In this document: positions 42,757-52,268 of the stretch, piece by piece | How positions within the stretch are numbered: position 1 is the first letter of the stretch | How the letters are laid out: every line of letters begins with the position of its first letter | Origin: Pseudolachnospira sp051055405 | GTDB lineage: Bacteria; Bacillota; Clostridia; Lachnospirales; Lachnospiraceae | DNA: 64,000 nt | Assembly (NCBI RefSeq): GCF_051055405.1 | Contig: NZ_CP167068.1 | Span: 2,542,001 to 2,606,000, forward strand | Direction: 5' to 3' | Made by a program: the position numbers and the translations under genes | The notes under the pieces: generated by a model | Told to the model about the DNA's origin: nothing | What the model saw: the letters and a program-made list of their open reading frames with translations, nothing else | Databases searched by the model: none

Positions 42757-43818
42757 TCATCCGCCTAATCGTTTCGACACAGCTTCATAGTGGATGCAGC
42801 TAGAAAGCACCACTTCTTTGTTGATAACGCCTTGCTGATAGAGTCGCAGTAAGCTCTGATCCATGGTACACATTCCCATCGCTCCACCGGCCTGAATCGC
42901 GGAATCTAACTGATGCAGCTTGTCGTCCCGAATCATATTTTGAATCGCAGGGTTCACCTTCATAATTTCAAATGCCGGGATCCGCCTCCCATCTTTTCCA
43001 GGCAGCAGCTGCTGACACACAATCCCACGGAGCGTCTGCGCCAATTGGATCTTCACCTGCTGTTGCTGACTTGCCGGGAACACATCCAAAATCCGGTTAA
43101 TCGTATTGGCCGCGCTGACTGTATGCAGCGTGCTGAGGATCAATACGCCGGTCTCCGCTGCCGTCATAGCTGCAGAAACCGTGGCATAGTCTCGCATCTC
43201 ACCTAATAATATCACATCTGGGCTCTCCCGCAGAGCCGACCGCAATGCGGTAAGATAATCCGGGGAATCCAAAGGAATCTCCCGTTGAGATACAATGGAT
43301 TTCCCATGACGGTGAACATATTCGATCGGGTCTTCCATTGTGATGATATGACCATCCCTGCTCTGATTGATTCGGTCAATGATACAGGCCAGCGTGGTCG
43401 ATTTCCCCATCCCAGCCGCGCCGGTAATCAACACTAACCCATTTCGATTGTCCGCCAGAGACAGCACTTCCTCGGGAATCCCCAATTGCGCCGGATCCGG
43501 CAATCCAAACCGAATGACCCGAATCACCGCCGCAAGGCTTCCCCGCTGATGAAACACATTGACACGAAAGCGGCCCCATTGGGACATGGAGAAAGAAAAA
43601 TCATCGTCTCGCCCTGCCGCTAAGCACTGCCCAAAGTCCCGTCCGCTCATTGTGTAAATTTCTTCGATCAGCCTTTGGGTATCCGCCGGCATAAGCCGGT
43701 CTGATTCATCGCGTCTCTGAACGCCGTCACATTTTAATGTCAGTGGCAGGCCGGCTACTAAAAAGATGTCCGACGCGTTTTTTTCAACCGCTTTTTGAAT
43801 AATTTCCTGAATTGTCAT
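42757..43818 (-). CDS. pilT: PilT-like type IV pilus ATPase
   Basis: 353 aa hexameric secretion ATPase. Walker A GAAGMGKST near 130, the Asp box ITMEDPIEY near 160, Walker B DVILLGEMRD near 200 and the His box STLHTVSAANT near 228; the C-terminal GRRIPAFEIM is typical of PilT. PilT normally drives pilus retraction. No PilB-type assembly ATPase lies in the window. ATG 43818 has GGAGG; the frame is open to 43890. Confidence 0.93.
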   Translation of the reverse strand: MTIQEIIQKAVEKNASDIFLVAGLPLTLKCDGVQRRDESDRLMPADTQRLIEEIYTMSGRDFGQCLAAGRDDDFSFSMSQWGRFRVNVFHQRGSLAAVIRVIRFGLPDPAQLGIPEEVLSLADNRNGLVLITGAAGMGKSTTLACIIDRINQSRDGHIITMEDPIEYVHRHGKSIVSQREIPLDSPDYLTALRSALRESPDVILLGEMRDYATVSAAMTAAETGVLILSTLHTVSAANTINRILDVFPASQQQQVKIQLAQTLRGIVCQQLLPGKDGRRIPAFEIMKVNPAIQNMIRDDKLHQLDSAIQAGGAMGMCTMDQSLLRLYQQGVINKEVVLSSCIHYEAVSKRLGG

Positions 43819-43829
43819 AGTAAAGCCTC

Positions 43830-44231
43830 CTAGCCACCCCACAGCTTGTTTTCCGGTCCCGTAGGAGACCACTGAGGTTCCGTCTCCCAAGAAACAATTT
43901 CATAGCCTCCATGGCCGTTTGTTCTTAGCCCCACGCGCAGGACTGCATTTCCTGCGGTAAAAGTTTTTTCATAGATATCGCCGTTTTGGGTCACGCCTTC
44001 CAGTCCGGCGATATCCCCTCCGCTTTCTAACGCTTCCTGAACTTCTTCTAAAAAGATCTGGCCCGCCTGTTCCCGCTGATATTGCTGCCTGCTCATCTGC
44101 CCATAGCGTTCCGCCAATCGTAGGTCCGCCTGAGCGGTAGACATGGTCAAAACGCCTAAAGTCGCCAGGCTAATGGTGATGATCAACAACATTAGCGCTA
44201 AAACGCCAAGCTTTGTCGGTTTTCGTCTCAT
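43830..44231 (-). CDS. Small one-TM protein of the type IV pilus cluster
   Basis: 133 aa. Basic N-terminus, a single hydrophobic helix (LGVLALMLLIITISLATLGVLTM), then a charged domain starting STAQADLRLAERYGQMSRQQYQREQAG, the arrangement of PilX/PulK-like minor pilin partners. No prepilin cleavage motif. Starts inside the upstream gene's stop (ATGA). Family not recognised with certainty. Confidence 0.75.
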   Translation of the reverse strand: MRRKPTKLGVLALMLLIITISLATLGVLTMSTAQADLRLAERYGQMSRQQYQREQAGQIFLEEVQEALESGGDIAGLEGVTQNGDIYEKTFTAGNAVLRVGLRTNGHGGYEIVSWETEPQWSPTGPENKLWGG

Positions 44232-44668
44232 GGCGTTTTCCTCCCTAAATATACGGAGGTCTCCAAACGATAAATTTCTCGCGAATCCTGGGTATTTTCC
44301 ACCGTAATCCGATAGGTAACAAGCCCTGCTTCAGGCGCTGGAATCTTATCCCAATCGATTCGCAGGGAAAGTTCCCCCTCCGGATCGATCTCCCCTTTTT
44401 CATTATAGAAGATGACGAGAGCCCCGTCAAGTGATTGGCCGTCGGGTTCTTTCCATAATATTTTTTCCAGTTCTTCCAGACTTTTTGCTCCGGCGGCAGC
44501 TTCCGCGGCGTTTCGTGCCAGATGCACCGCCTCCGTCAACTCTTTCGCTTGCGCTCTGGCCTGCTCCGCTTTTCCAAAACATTGGACCAAAATTAACGCT
44601 ACCGCTACCAGCGCGCCTACCAGCAACAAGGTTTCCAGATAAAACGCCGTACGTGTTGGCTTCCTCAT
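44228..44668 (-). CDS. Pseudopilin-like membrane protein
   Basis: 146 aa. N-terminus RKPTRTAFYLETLLLVGALVAVALILVQ is a hydrophobic helix with a Glu after a short basic leader, as in pseudopilins, but without a clear Gly-cleavage site. The rest is soluble and ends YRLETSVYLGRK. Overlaps both neighbours by 4 bp. Probably a subunit of the pilus-like structure. Confidence 0.72.
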   Translation of the reverse strand: MRKPTRTAFYLETLLLVGALVAVALILVQCFGKAEQARAQAKELTEAVHLARNAAEAAAGAKSLEELEKILWKEPDGQSLDGALVIFYNEKGEIDPEGELSLRIDWDKIPAPEAGLVTYRITVENTQDSREIYRLETSVYLGRKTP

Positions 44669-45138
44669 TGGCTGCCTCCCATCTCGCTCCGAAGAGACAC
44701 CAGAACACTTCCTTCATCCAGGCGCAGCTGAAGACTCCGGTCTCCTACCCATTCCATCTCCAGGATACGGCAGCGTCCAATACTCTGCTTTTCCCCTTGA
44801 CCGAAATCCGCTTCCGCCCGTGAGAATTCCTCTATCAGCTCTCCTTCGGACAGGTAAATCCGCGTGACATAGCTCTTTTCGTTCGCCTCGTCCGTCATCA
44901 CCAACATGTCGCCTTCCGGTCCCTGTTCGATAGCCACAGCATTTTCATGGTCATGGTTTCGAATGCTGGTGGACAGATAAGACAAAATCGCCCGCTGATT
45001 GTCGTTTTCCCGCTGGCTTTCCACCGTTCGCCCATAGGTTCTGGCTCCAAGCAGAACCAGCAGCAGGCAGCCGGTCAATAGCAGTCCATAAATTCCCAGG
45101 GTATAAAAGGTAGTCATGTCCAAGCGACGCTTCTTCAT
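44665..45138 (-). CDS. DUF4860-like membrane protein
   Basis: 157 aa. N-terminal helix TTFYTLGIYGLLLTGCLLLVLLGA followed by a globular domain (ILSYLSTSIRNHDHENAV, IYLSEGELIEEF, SLQLRLDEGSVLVSLRSE). This matches proteins annotated DUF4860 that accompany pilus/secretion genes in Clostridia. Function unknown. Overlaps the pseudopilin-like gene (ATGA). Confidence 0.75.
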   Translation of the reverse strand: MKKRRLDMTTFYTLGIYGLLLTGCLLLVLLGARTYGRTVESQRENDNQRAILSYLSTSIRNHDHENAVAIEQGPEGDMLVMTDEANEKSYVTRIYLSEGELIEEFSRAEADFGQGEKQSIGRCRILEMEWVGDRSLQLRLDEGSVLVSLRSEMGGSQ

Positions 45139-45144
45139 ATATCC

Positions 45145-45465
45145 CTACCCTTCCTTTTTAGCCACCCGAACATTGGGGGGCAAATTATCCGCAAATGCCT
45201 CATACACCACGTAGTAATCCGCTGTGTTGATGCGAAGGCCATAGTTTTCCATCAAATATTCCAGACTTTCCGGATAGACTCCCTCTACGGCGAAGCACTG
45301 TCTCGCCCGCTCCCGGATGGTTTCGCCGATGGCACGGGCAGCCTCCGCCTGCACTTGCCGCGCTGGCTTGCCATAAAAAAGGAATCCTGCCGCAAACCCC
45401 AGTATCAAGGCCACAGATACCAGTAAAAGCCATCCGATTTTACGCCTTTTTCTATCGAAATACAT
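45145..45465 (-). CDS. Small membrane protein of the type IV pilus cluster
   Basis: 106 aa. Helix at about 11-31, then a domain with RERARQCFAVEGVYPESLEYLMENYGLRIN, a phrase seen in pseudopilin-type subunits where a peptide of fixed spacing follows the helix. Not recognised beyond that. RBS GAGGTG; spaced 6 bp from the next gene. Confidence 0.72.
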   Translation of the reverse strand: MYFDRKRRKIGWLLLVSVALILGFAAGFLFYGKPARQVQAEAARAIGETIRERARQCFAVEGVYPESLEYLMENYGLRINTADYYVVYEAFADNLPPNVRVAKKEG

Positions 45466-45474
45466 CCTGTCACC

Positions 45475-46521
45475 TCATCCAATGGAGTTCATCATGCCGA
45501 TCAGAGGCAGCATCACACTAAGAAGGGAAAAGCCCACGGTGACCATCATCGTACCGGACAATACGGGATCCAAAACGGATACCAACTGCTCCACCCTCTG
45601 TATCAGATTCTCCTGCAAAAGGCTGCTTAGCCGCTCTACAACGCCGTCCAAGTTTCCGCTCCTAGAGCCTGCCAGCAGCATCCGGCCATAGACCGGCTCC
45701 AAAAGCCGGACCTGGTAAGCCGCCTGAGCAATCCCTTCTCCTTCTTCCATACGGGAAAGACAATCCCGAAGTCTTGCTTCAACGGCAGCACAGTCCACCA
45801 CCTGGACGCTTTCTTCCACCGCCTCATCCTGAGACGCCCCGGCGGACAGCAAAATCTGCAAAGATACAAAGAAACGGTACAAGCCCATGCACTGCATCAT
45901 ACCCGCCGTCACAAAAAGCTTTTCTAAGATGCGCTTTTCCCATCTTCTGCCTCCGGCTGTTTTCCACAGCAGCTGACACACGATCGATAGAACGGCCAGC
46001 GCTAACATGACCCCCAAAGCCACATCGCACAAAATATAAGCCAACCGGATGTAGCGATAGGAGGAATTTGCGATGCCGCCGGCCATGCTGGTATACACAT
46101 CCGAGAAGACCGGCAAAACCTGCGTTAACATCACCGCCAGCACCGCTACAATGATAATCAGCATCACGGTCGGATAGCGGACCAACCCCTTTAACTTTTG
46201 GGAGATCGTATGCTGCTCGGTATAGTAGATGGAAAGATGCCGAAACACCTCTTCCTGCTGGCCATTTTGCTCACCCAGCCTTATCATTTGTACAAAATAT
46301 TCCGGAAATGCGTCGGTCTGCGCCAGAGCTGCCGATAGGCTTTCTCCACTCTCCATCTTTTCATGGGCTTTTTGTAATGCTTCCGCCAGAACACCGCCTG
46401 CCTCCCGGTCCTCCAGCAGCAGCGAAATGGCCTCGTCCGTCTGTATGCCTGCCCGGAGCATCATGGTCATGCTCTCGCAAAATGCACTGATGCCTAGAGC
46501 GCTTATTTTCTTTTTATTCAT
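45475..46521 (-). CDS. pilC: PilC/GspF-type inner-membrane platform protein
   Basis: 348 aa. Two GspF domains (AFCESMTMMLRAGIQTDEAISLL near 10-32, and FFVSLQILLSAGASQDEAVEES near 220-240), each with AALAQTDAFPEYFVQMIRLGEQNG-type or equivalent cytoplasmic loops, and three hydrophobic segments. Acts as the membrane base for the pilus ATPase. ATG 46521 with GGCGGTGGCGG upstream; the open frame to 46620 is not supported. Confidence 0.9.
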   Translation of the reverse strand: MNKKKISALGISAFCESMTMMLRAGIQTDEAISLLLEDREAGGVLAEALQKAHEKMESGESLSAALAQTDAFPEYFVQMIRLGEQNGQQEEVFRHLSIYYTEQHTISQKLKGLVRYPTVMLIIIVAVLAVMLTQVLPVFSDVYTSMAGGIANSSYRYIRLAYILCDVALGVMLALAVLSIVCQLLWKTAGGRRWEKRILEKLFVTAGMMQCMGLYRFFVSLQILLSAGASQDEAVEESVQVVDCAAVEARLRDCLSRMEEGEGIAQAAYQVRLLEPVYGRMLLAGSRSGNLDGVVERLSSLLQENLIQRVEQLVSVLDPVLSGTMMVTVGFSLLSVMLPLIGMMNSIG

Positions 46522-46537
46522 ATTCCGCCACCGCCTT

Positions 46538-47488
46538 TTAATATACGTATACGTCCGTATAGCTGGTTCCGTCTCCCGTGGTCGTGGGATCCGCCCCATT
46601 GGCCGCAAACGTGCAGTCAATCCGGTTCCATTCTCCGCCCCTCACCTGGTACTCTACGGTAATCCAACCGGTTTCTTCCGTATAAAACATATTCCACGCG
46701 TGATACAAATCTCCCGGCGCCACATAGCCAAAAATGATCTTGGTCGGGATCCCCTGGCTCCGGAGCATACTTGCCGCCAAAGAAGCATAATCAAAACAGA
46801 TTCCCTTTCCCTCCGCCATGGTTTGATCCGGCGAGGGAATATATCCGCTCTCCACGTTTATCGCCTTTTCATGGTCATACGTAACGCTCTCACAAATATA
46901 GGCAAATATATTCTGCGCTGCCTCCACCGGCGTGGACGCTCCTGCGGCCAGTTCCTTTGCTTTTACCACACAATCCGAGTCCGCCCGATAATCTGCATAC
47001 TGGTTCGTCCGAATAAAGGGCTGAAATTCATCGCGAAGCGTCACTTCCGCTTCCGTGGCAAACAACTCCGCATATTTTGTATCCATGACATTTTCCATCA
47101 CACGGAACCGATAAAGCCCGTCGCCGCTTTGCAGGCTAAATATGGTTTCCGTCCCGTCGTTTGGCAGATCATAGTTATATATGCTTTCCCCTTGAACCAC
47201 CTGGAACTTCAGGTGGGAATCCGACTTGGCTGACACAGCCACATACCCCTCGCTTACGGCGGACACATCAATGAGAGCGTCTCCCTTGCCCACTGCTTGC
47301 TCCCGATGAAATACCGCCGGTGAGATATCCGGAGGAACGTAAGGCTCCGCTGCGTTTCCCTCTGGAGCCGATGTCAGTTCCTTCTCCGGGGCCGATGTCA
47401 AGTTCTTCGTCGGTTCCGCAGGCTCGCCGCAGCCACTCAACATCAACAGCACAAGGAATATGCTGATGATCCGGCACCGATTCGTCAT
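46538..47488 (-). CDS. Transglutaminase-like lipoprotein
   Basis: 316 aa. Lipobox LMLSGC with Cys20, a Thr/Pro/Glu-rich linker, then a transglutaminase-like core with Cys in GKGICFDYASL, His in DLYHAWNMFY and Asp in RIDCTFAA. Such secreted proteins act as cysteine peptidases or crosslinkers at the cell surface. It sits between pilC and telA. RBS GGGGAG. Confidence 0.85.
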   Translation of the reverse strand: MTNRCRIISIFLVLLMLSGCGEPAEPTKNLTSAPEKELTSAPEGNAAEPYVPPDISPAVFHREQAVGKGDALIDVSAVSEGYVAVSAKSDSHLKFQVVQGESIYNYDLPNDGTETIFSLQSGDGLYRFRVMENVMDTKYAELFATEAEVTLRDEFQPFIRTNQYADYRADSDCVVKAKELAAGASTPVEAAQNIFAYICESVTYDHEKAINVESGYIPSPDQTMAEGKGICFDYASLAASMLRSQGIPTKIIFGYVAPGDLYHAWNMFYTEETGWITVEYQVRGGEWNRIDCTFAANGADPTTTGDGTSYTDVYVY

Positions 47489-47532
47489 GCTGCCTCTCCC
47501 CTACCATAAATTTTATTGTAACCAGACGCTTT

Positions 47533-48666
47533 TTACTTTCGAATCTCCAGCAGTTTCTCTTTCAATTCGCCTTCCAGCCGTCTCATCTCCGTCTCCGCTT
47601 CCTGCCGTTTTTGCCGTCCCTCCTGCTGAATTCGAAGGACTTCATCCAAGGTAGAAATCAAAGACTCGTTGGTCGCCTTTAAGGTCTCAATCTCCACCAC
47701 CCCGCGTTCGGATTCTTTGGCGGCTTCCACCGTAGCCATCTTTAACGTCTCCGCATTTTTCCGCAGCAGCTGATTGGTCATATCCGTTACGGTTTTCTGC
47801 GCCTCCGCAGCCTGCGCCGAATGGGAAACGCCCAAAGCCAGCACCATCTGGCTCTTCCAAAGAGGAATCGTGTTGACCAAGGTAGACTGAATTTTCTCCG
47901 TCATTAATGTATCGTTTCCTTGAATCAGCCGAATCTGCGGGGCAGTCTGCAGACAGATCATCCTGGTCAATTCCAAATCATGTAATTTTTTTTCAAAGCG
48001 AAGGCATTGGGCGTCCAGATCCCTTGCCGCCTGCGCGTCCTCCGGCTGTCCGCTCTGATCTGCCTTTGCGATCAATTCCTTGAGCTCCGTATCCCGAACT
48101 TCCGCCAACTTTTTCTTTCCCGCCAGGATGTACATGGTCAGTTCTTTAAAATAAGTCAGGTTTACCTCATACATCTTATCCAAAACAGCAATATCTTTTA
48201 AGAGCTGGACTTGATGGGACTCTAGAGCCCGGCAAATCTGATTGACATTGGTCTCTGCTTTCGCGTAACGCGCTTTTAACGTAGTCAATTTATTGGATGT
48301 TTTTTTGAAGAGGCCAAAAAATCCCTTCTCCTCCTCTTCGTCAAACCCTTTCAGTTCTCCCACTACGTCCGTTAAAAGTTCCCCGACTTCGCCGAGGTCT
48401 TTGGTTCTGGCATTTTCCAAAGCGTTTTCCGTAAAATCGGCCATTTTCTTCTGCGCGCCCACGCCGTATTGAAGAATCGTCGTGGAATCGCTCAAATTAA
48501 TTTGTCTGGAAAACTCTTCTACCATATGCTGCTCTTCCGGACTTAAAATGCTGTCGTCCCACTGCTGCTCTTTCACCGGAGCCACCGACGCCTCTTCCTT
48601 TGCAAAAGGATCCAGCGTCAATACCGGCGCTGTTCCCAGTTCCTCAAACATTTTGCTGTCACTCAT
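47533..48666 (-). CDS. telA: Toxic anion resistance (TelA) family protein
   Basis: 377 aa, standard TelA length, mostly helical. Segments EKGFFGLFKKTSNKLTTL, ARYAKAETNVNQICRALESHQ, IPLWKSQMVLALG and the final coiled coil match TelA/YceH. TelA proteins accompany tellurite and cell-envelope stress genes; the biochemical role is unclear. Start overlaps the xpaC-like stop (ATGA). Confidence 0.9.
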   Translation of the reverse strand: MSDSKMFEELGTAPVLTLDPFAKEEASVAPVKEQQWDDSILSPEEQHMVEEFSRQINLSDSTTILQYGVGAQKKMADFTENALENARTKDLGEVGELLTDVVGELKGFDEEEEKGFFGLFKKTSNKLTTLKARYAKAETNVNQICRALESHQVQLLKDIAVLDKMYEVNLTYFKELTMYILAGKKKLAEVRDTELKELIAKADQSGQPEDAQAARDLDAQCLRFEKKLHDLELTRMICLQTAPQIRLIQGNDTLMTEKIQSTLVNTIPLWKSQMVLALGVSHSAQAAEAQKTVTDMTNQLLRKNAETLKMATVEAAKESERGVVEIETLKATNESLISTLDEVLRIQQEGRQKRQEAETEMRRLEGELKEKLLEIRK

Positions 48667-49907
48667 CCGTTTTCTCCTTTCTCCTTCGACGCTGCAGCGC
48701 GAAGCACGCCTTCTTCCGTCAGTCCCTCTTGGGCCAACATGGTCTTTAACACGGTAATATCGGTGGACACATCCCAGGCGGTATCCTGAAACAGACTATC
48801 CAGAAGTTTCTCAAATGCGAGATTTAACGTATCCAACGTACCTTCAATTTCTTTTTTAGAATTTACGATATTTTCTCCCTGCACCGGCTGACTTGTCAGT
48901 TCTTCATAGGCTTTTAAAAGTTTTACTGTCGTGGGCAGGTAATATTCCATCAACTTGCGGATATCGCCCACATCCTCCGGATTTTTCTCTACCCTCGCTA
49001 AAATCCGTCCCACCAGCATCTCCATGCGGGAAATCTTTGCTGAGATAGCTTCCCCGGAAATCGCACGATTGCAGCGGCCAATCTCCGCCAGGTACGTTCT
49101 CCCTTCCTCAATGGTCTCCCGGACCTCAGCGGGCAGGGAATCTTTTTGCTCTGATTTCTCATCCGTCTTTTTCGGCTGCTGACGTTCTCTCAGCTCTTGC
49201 TGCTTGATTGCCGCAAGGTATTGCTGATAGGTCGCTTCCTCTACCATCAAACAGGTTTCCTGACGGTCCAAATGCCCCTGCAAAAACCAACGCTTATGAA
49301 ACATCTTTTTCAGATCTTTGCGGACAAAACGAAGAGGTCTGTCCACAGAAACGGCCAGTTCTTCCAGCGGACAATAGGTCCGTCCCCTGAGACAACGAAT
49401 ATACGAGGCAAACCGCGCCGCCATCCTTCGCATGGAACTCCCCTTGCCTGCCAGGACGGTACATCCCAGAAAGCAGAACGATAAAAGATAGACCGGCAGC
49501 CGCAGGCCAAAGGGAAATGATCCGCCGGCAAGCGCAATGAGCAGCAGCACCAAAATGGCAATGCCGCTGATGGTCCCGAAAAGGATCCCCGTAATTTTCA
49601 TGGTCATTCCGCCGGCCCGACAGCCGTAGGTACTCGCAAATATTTTGGAAGAAGATTCCGGAACATGGCAGGGCCTTCGGCAGCCTTTCTTTCCGTCTGC
49701 ATTGGCCGTATCCTTTTCCCTCCGTTGCCCCATATTTTGTTCCACAGCGGCGCCGGCGCTTCGAAGGCCGTCGCCGACCATCTCCGCCGTCCGCTCCATC
49801 ACTCCCCGAAGAGTCTGATTTAAAGTCCGGAAATCTTTGGTGTCCACGGCATCCTGCACAATATCGCGGATATCCTTCCCCAACGATTTCCAATCATAAT
49901 CCTGCAT
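48663..49907 (-). CDS. XpaC-like (5-bromo-4-chloroindolyl phosphate hydrolysis) family membrane protein
   Basis: 414 aa. N-terminal DYDWKSLGKDIRDIVQDAVDTKDF, two hydrophobic helices (about 110-155), then the soluble XpaC domain with SVDRPLRFVRKDLKKMFHKRWFL. Usually paired with TelA, as here. Enzyme activity is uncertain despite the name. ATG 49907 follows AGGAGG; an upstream in-frame ATG at 49922 is weaker. Confidence 0.85.
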   Translation of the reverse strand: MQDYDWKSLGKDIRDIVQDAVDTKDFRTLNQTLRGVMERTAEMVGDGLRSAGAAVEQNMGQRREKDTANADGKKGCRRPCHVPESSSKIFASTYGCRAGGMTMKITGILFGTISGIAILVLLLIALAGGSFPFGLRLPVYLLSFCFLGCTVLAGKGSSMRRMAARFASYIRCLRGRTYCPLEELAVSVDRPLRFVRKDLKKMFHKRWFLQGHLDRQETCLMVEEATYQQYLAAIKQQELRERQQPKKTDEKSEQKDSLPAEVRETIEEGRTYLAEIGRCNRAISGEAISAKISRMEMLVGRILARVEKNPEDVGDIRKLMEYYLPTTVKLLKAYEELTSQPVQGENIVNSKKEIEGTLDTLNLAFEKLLDSLFQDTAWDVSTDITVLKTMLAQEGLTEEGVLRAAASKEKGENG

Positions 49908-49927
49908 ATTGCCTCCTGGCATTTTTC

Positions 49928-50467
49928 TTATTTTCCCCAGCGCTCATACATCAAAATCTCTTCTATCGCTTTTCTTTCCTTCGGCTTTGGTTCCTCCGCC
50001 GGATAGCCGACTGTCAGGACAGCCACCACATGCTTGTCCTTCGGAATTTCAAGAATCTCTTTCATCTCTTTTTGAGTAAAATAACCGGTCCAACAGGTCC
50101 CCAGCCCCAATTCCGCTGCTTTTAATACGATATGTTCGATGGCGACCGCAGTATCTCGAATCACCAATTTCTGTTCCTTATAGGGCGTTTCCTCATTCAG
50201 CTCGATCGTTTCGTCCTTCAAACGCACGTATCCGTCCGCCACGCAAACCAAAAACAACGGCGCGCTCATCATCCATTCTTGATTGTGATCCGCCTGAACG
50301 ATTCTTTTTTTCATTTCTTCCGAGCGAACGGCAATGAAACGCCAAGGCTGGGTATGATGTCCCGACGGAGCGGTACGCGCCGCCTCGATCAGCTGATGCA
50401 AAATTTCATCGGTTACCGGCTGATCCGTATATTTTCGAATACTTCTTCTCTTTTCAAAAATATCCAT
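49928..50467 (-). CDS. Nitroreductase-family FMN protein
   Basis: 179 aa. KRRSIRKYTDQPV and AARTAPSGHHTQPW near the N-terminus, and AAELGLGTCWTGYF near 120-134, the FMN-binding signatures of the family. It differs clearly from the first nitroreductase at 15620-16147. RBS AAAGGGGG. First gene of a run that continues with xpaC and telA, although a functional link is not evident. Confidence 0.88.
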   Translation of the reverse strand: MDIFEKRRSIRKYTDQPVTDEILHQLIEAARTAPSGHHTQPWRFIAVRSEEMKKRIVQADHNQEWMMSAPLFLVCVADGYVRLKDETIELNEETPYKEQKLVIRDTAVAIEHIVLKAAELGLGTCWTGYFTQKEMKEILEIPKDKHVVAVLTVGYPAEEPKPKERKAIEEILMYERWGK

Positions 50468-50588
50468 AAACTGCTCTTCCCCCTTTGCTTTTCCAAGCGT
50501 TTGACAGAATATTTTTATTATACCTCACAATGGTCAATTTTTCTACATCTAAATCCAAGCGGAGTGTTTTTTATTCGCCAGGGTTCTG

Positions 50589-50807
50589 GATTCAAGGGGA
50601 CTCAGTTGAAAAGAAGTCGATATATTTTGTAGGGTTTCGGAGCGAGTACTTCTAGGATTCCGGAAATTTGTAAAAAGCACTCACAAAAATAAGAAACTCG
50701 CTGCGCTCAAACAGTCTTATTTTTGTTCATAATACAAATTTTCGGAATCTGAGAAGTACTAATGCTCCTGCAAATACAAAATATATCGACCTCTTTCACC
50801 CGAATCC
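50589..50807. repeat. Long palindromic repeat, copy 3 (inverted)
   Basis: About 220 bp, core identical in kind to copies 1 and 2 but in reverse orientation (TAGGGTTTCGGAGCGAGTACTTC ... AGTACTAATGCTCCTGCAAAT). The outer pair GGATTC/GAATCC is again complementary but different from the other copies. Lies between the purA terminator and the nitroreductase start; no gene in 50468-50892. Confidence 0.88.
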
Positions 50808-50828
50808 TTTTGCCATCTGAATCTTGCC

Positions 50829-50872
50829 GAAAAAAACTGCCCTGCAGCGGAAACATCCGCCGCAGGGCAGTT
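50829..50872 (-). terminator. Terminator of purA
   Basis: 16-bp stem AACTGCCCTGCGGCGG/CCGCTGCAGGGCAGTT (one mismatch) followed by seven T residues on the minus strand. Confidence 0.92.
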
Positions 50873-50892
50873 AAAGAATTCCTCATCCAATA

Positions 50893-52167
50893 TCAGCGAA
50901 GAATGATATCCTCTCTTCCCGGCCCATTGGACACCATGGTAATCGGAACCCCCAGTTCCTTCTCGATGGTCTCCACATAATTCCGACAAGCCTCCGGAAG
51001 TTCCTCGTAATTCCGGATTCCCCGGATATCGCACTTCCAGCCAGGTACTTTCTTCCACACCGGTTTCGCCCGATCCAGCTTTTCACTGGCCGGGAAATCC
51101 CGGACAATCTCTCCGTCGATCTCATAGCCGACGCACATCGGAATCTCATCCAAATATCCCAGAGCGTCCACAATGGTCAACACTGCTTCCGTCGTACCCT
51201 GAATCCGGCAGCCATACCGGGACGCCACACAGTCAAACCAACCGACCCGGCGCGGACGGCCCGTCGTAGCGCCGTATTCGCCTTTGTCTCCGCCGCGCTT
51301 TCTCAGTTCCTCCGCCTCGTCGCCAAAGATCTCACTGACAAAAGCGCCGCCGCCAACCGCACTGGAATACGCTTTTACAACCGTGGTAATATTTTTAATC
51401 TCATAGGGAGGAATACCCGCTCCGATTGCTCCGTAAGCCGCTAGCGTCGAAGAGGACGTCACCATCGGATAAATCCCGTGATCCGGGTCCTTCAGGGAGC
51501 CCAACTGTCCCTCCAGCAAGATATTCTTTCCTTCTTTCAAAGCTTGATGCAAATACGCCGAGGTATCGCATACATAGGGAGCGATCATATCCCGGTACTC
51601 TAACAGCGTCTGCATCAAAACATCCGGGTCCATGGGCGGCTTGTGATACAGATGCTCAAAGAGAACATTTTTCAACTCGCATACCTTATCCACCCGCTCC
51701 CGCAGAACCTTGGTCTGAAACAGCTCGCTGACCTGAATGCCGATCTTTGCATACTTATCCGAATAAAAAGGCGCAATGCCCGATTTGGTCGAACCAAAGG
51801 ACCGGCCTCCTAAGCGTTCTTCCTCATATTGATCCAAAAGCACATGATACGGCATCAGAATCTGAGCCCGGTCTGAAACCAGGATCTTTGGTTCCGGAAC
51901 CCCTTTTGAAGTCAACTCCTGAAGTTCATTGATAAAATAAGGAATATTCAACGCTACGCCATTTCCAATCATATTGGTCACATGGCTGTAAAAAACACCG
52001 GAAGGAAGCAGATGAAGAGCAAAACGGCCATAGTCGTTGATAATTGTATGCCCGGCATTGCTTCCGCCCTGGAACCGAATCACAATATCGGATTCCTTCG
52101 CCAGCATATCCGTAATTTTTCCTTTTCCTTCGTCGCCCCAATTAGCGCCAACAATCGCTCTTACCAT
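50893..52167 (-). CDS. purA: Adenylosuccinate synthetase
   Basis: 424 aa, full length. Joins IMP and aspartate using GTP in AMP synthesis. The phosphate loop GANWGDEGKGKITDML (residues 7-22) has Asn where Gln is usual; the catalytic Asp and the NAGHTI segment follow. GSTKSGIAPFYSDKYAKIGIQ (near 125) and the TTGRPRRVGWFD region (near 300) are characteristic. RBS AGGAGG. Confidence 0.97.
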   Translation of the reverse strand: MVRAIVGANWGDEGKGKITDMLAKESDIVIRFQGGSNAGHTIINDYGRFALHLLPSGVFYSHVTNMIGNGVALNIPYFINELQELTSKGVPEPKILVSDRAQILMPYHVLLDQYEEERLGGRSFGSTKSGIAPFYSDKYAKIGIQVSELFQTKVLRERVDKVCELKNVLFEHLYHKPPMDPDVLMQTLLEYRDMIAPYVCDTSAYLHQALKEGKNILLEGQLGSLKDPDHGIYPMVTSSSTLAAYGAIGAGIPPYEIKNITTVVKAYSSAVGGGAFVSEIFGDEAEELRKRGGDKGEYGATTGRPRRVGWFDCVASRYGCRIQGTTEAVLTIVDALGYLDEIPMCVGYEIDGEIVRDFPASEKLDRAKPVWKKVPGWKCDIRGIRNYEELPEACRNYVETIEKELGVPITMVSNGPGREDIILR

Positions 52168-52229
52168 TTACAATCCTCCTGTCTTACTTCTCACTTGCAG
52201 AATCTTATCAACTGCAAAACGCCATCCAT

Positions 52230-52258
52230 ACTATATACGAATTCACGGGGAAAATCAA
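52230..52258 (-). promoter_or_regulatory. Predicted purA promoter
   Basis: Minus strand TTGATT (52253-52258), 17-bp spacer, TATAGT (52230-52235); 5' UTR about 57 nt. No riboswitch-like structure was seen in the leader. Confidence 0.65.
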
Positions 52259-52268
52259 GCAATTTTTG

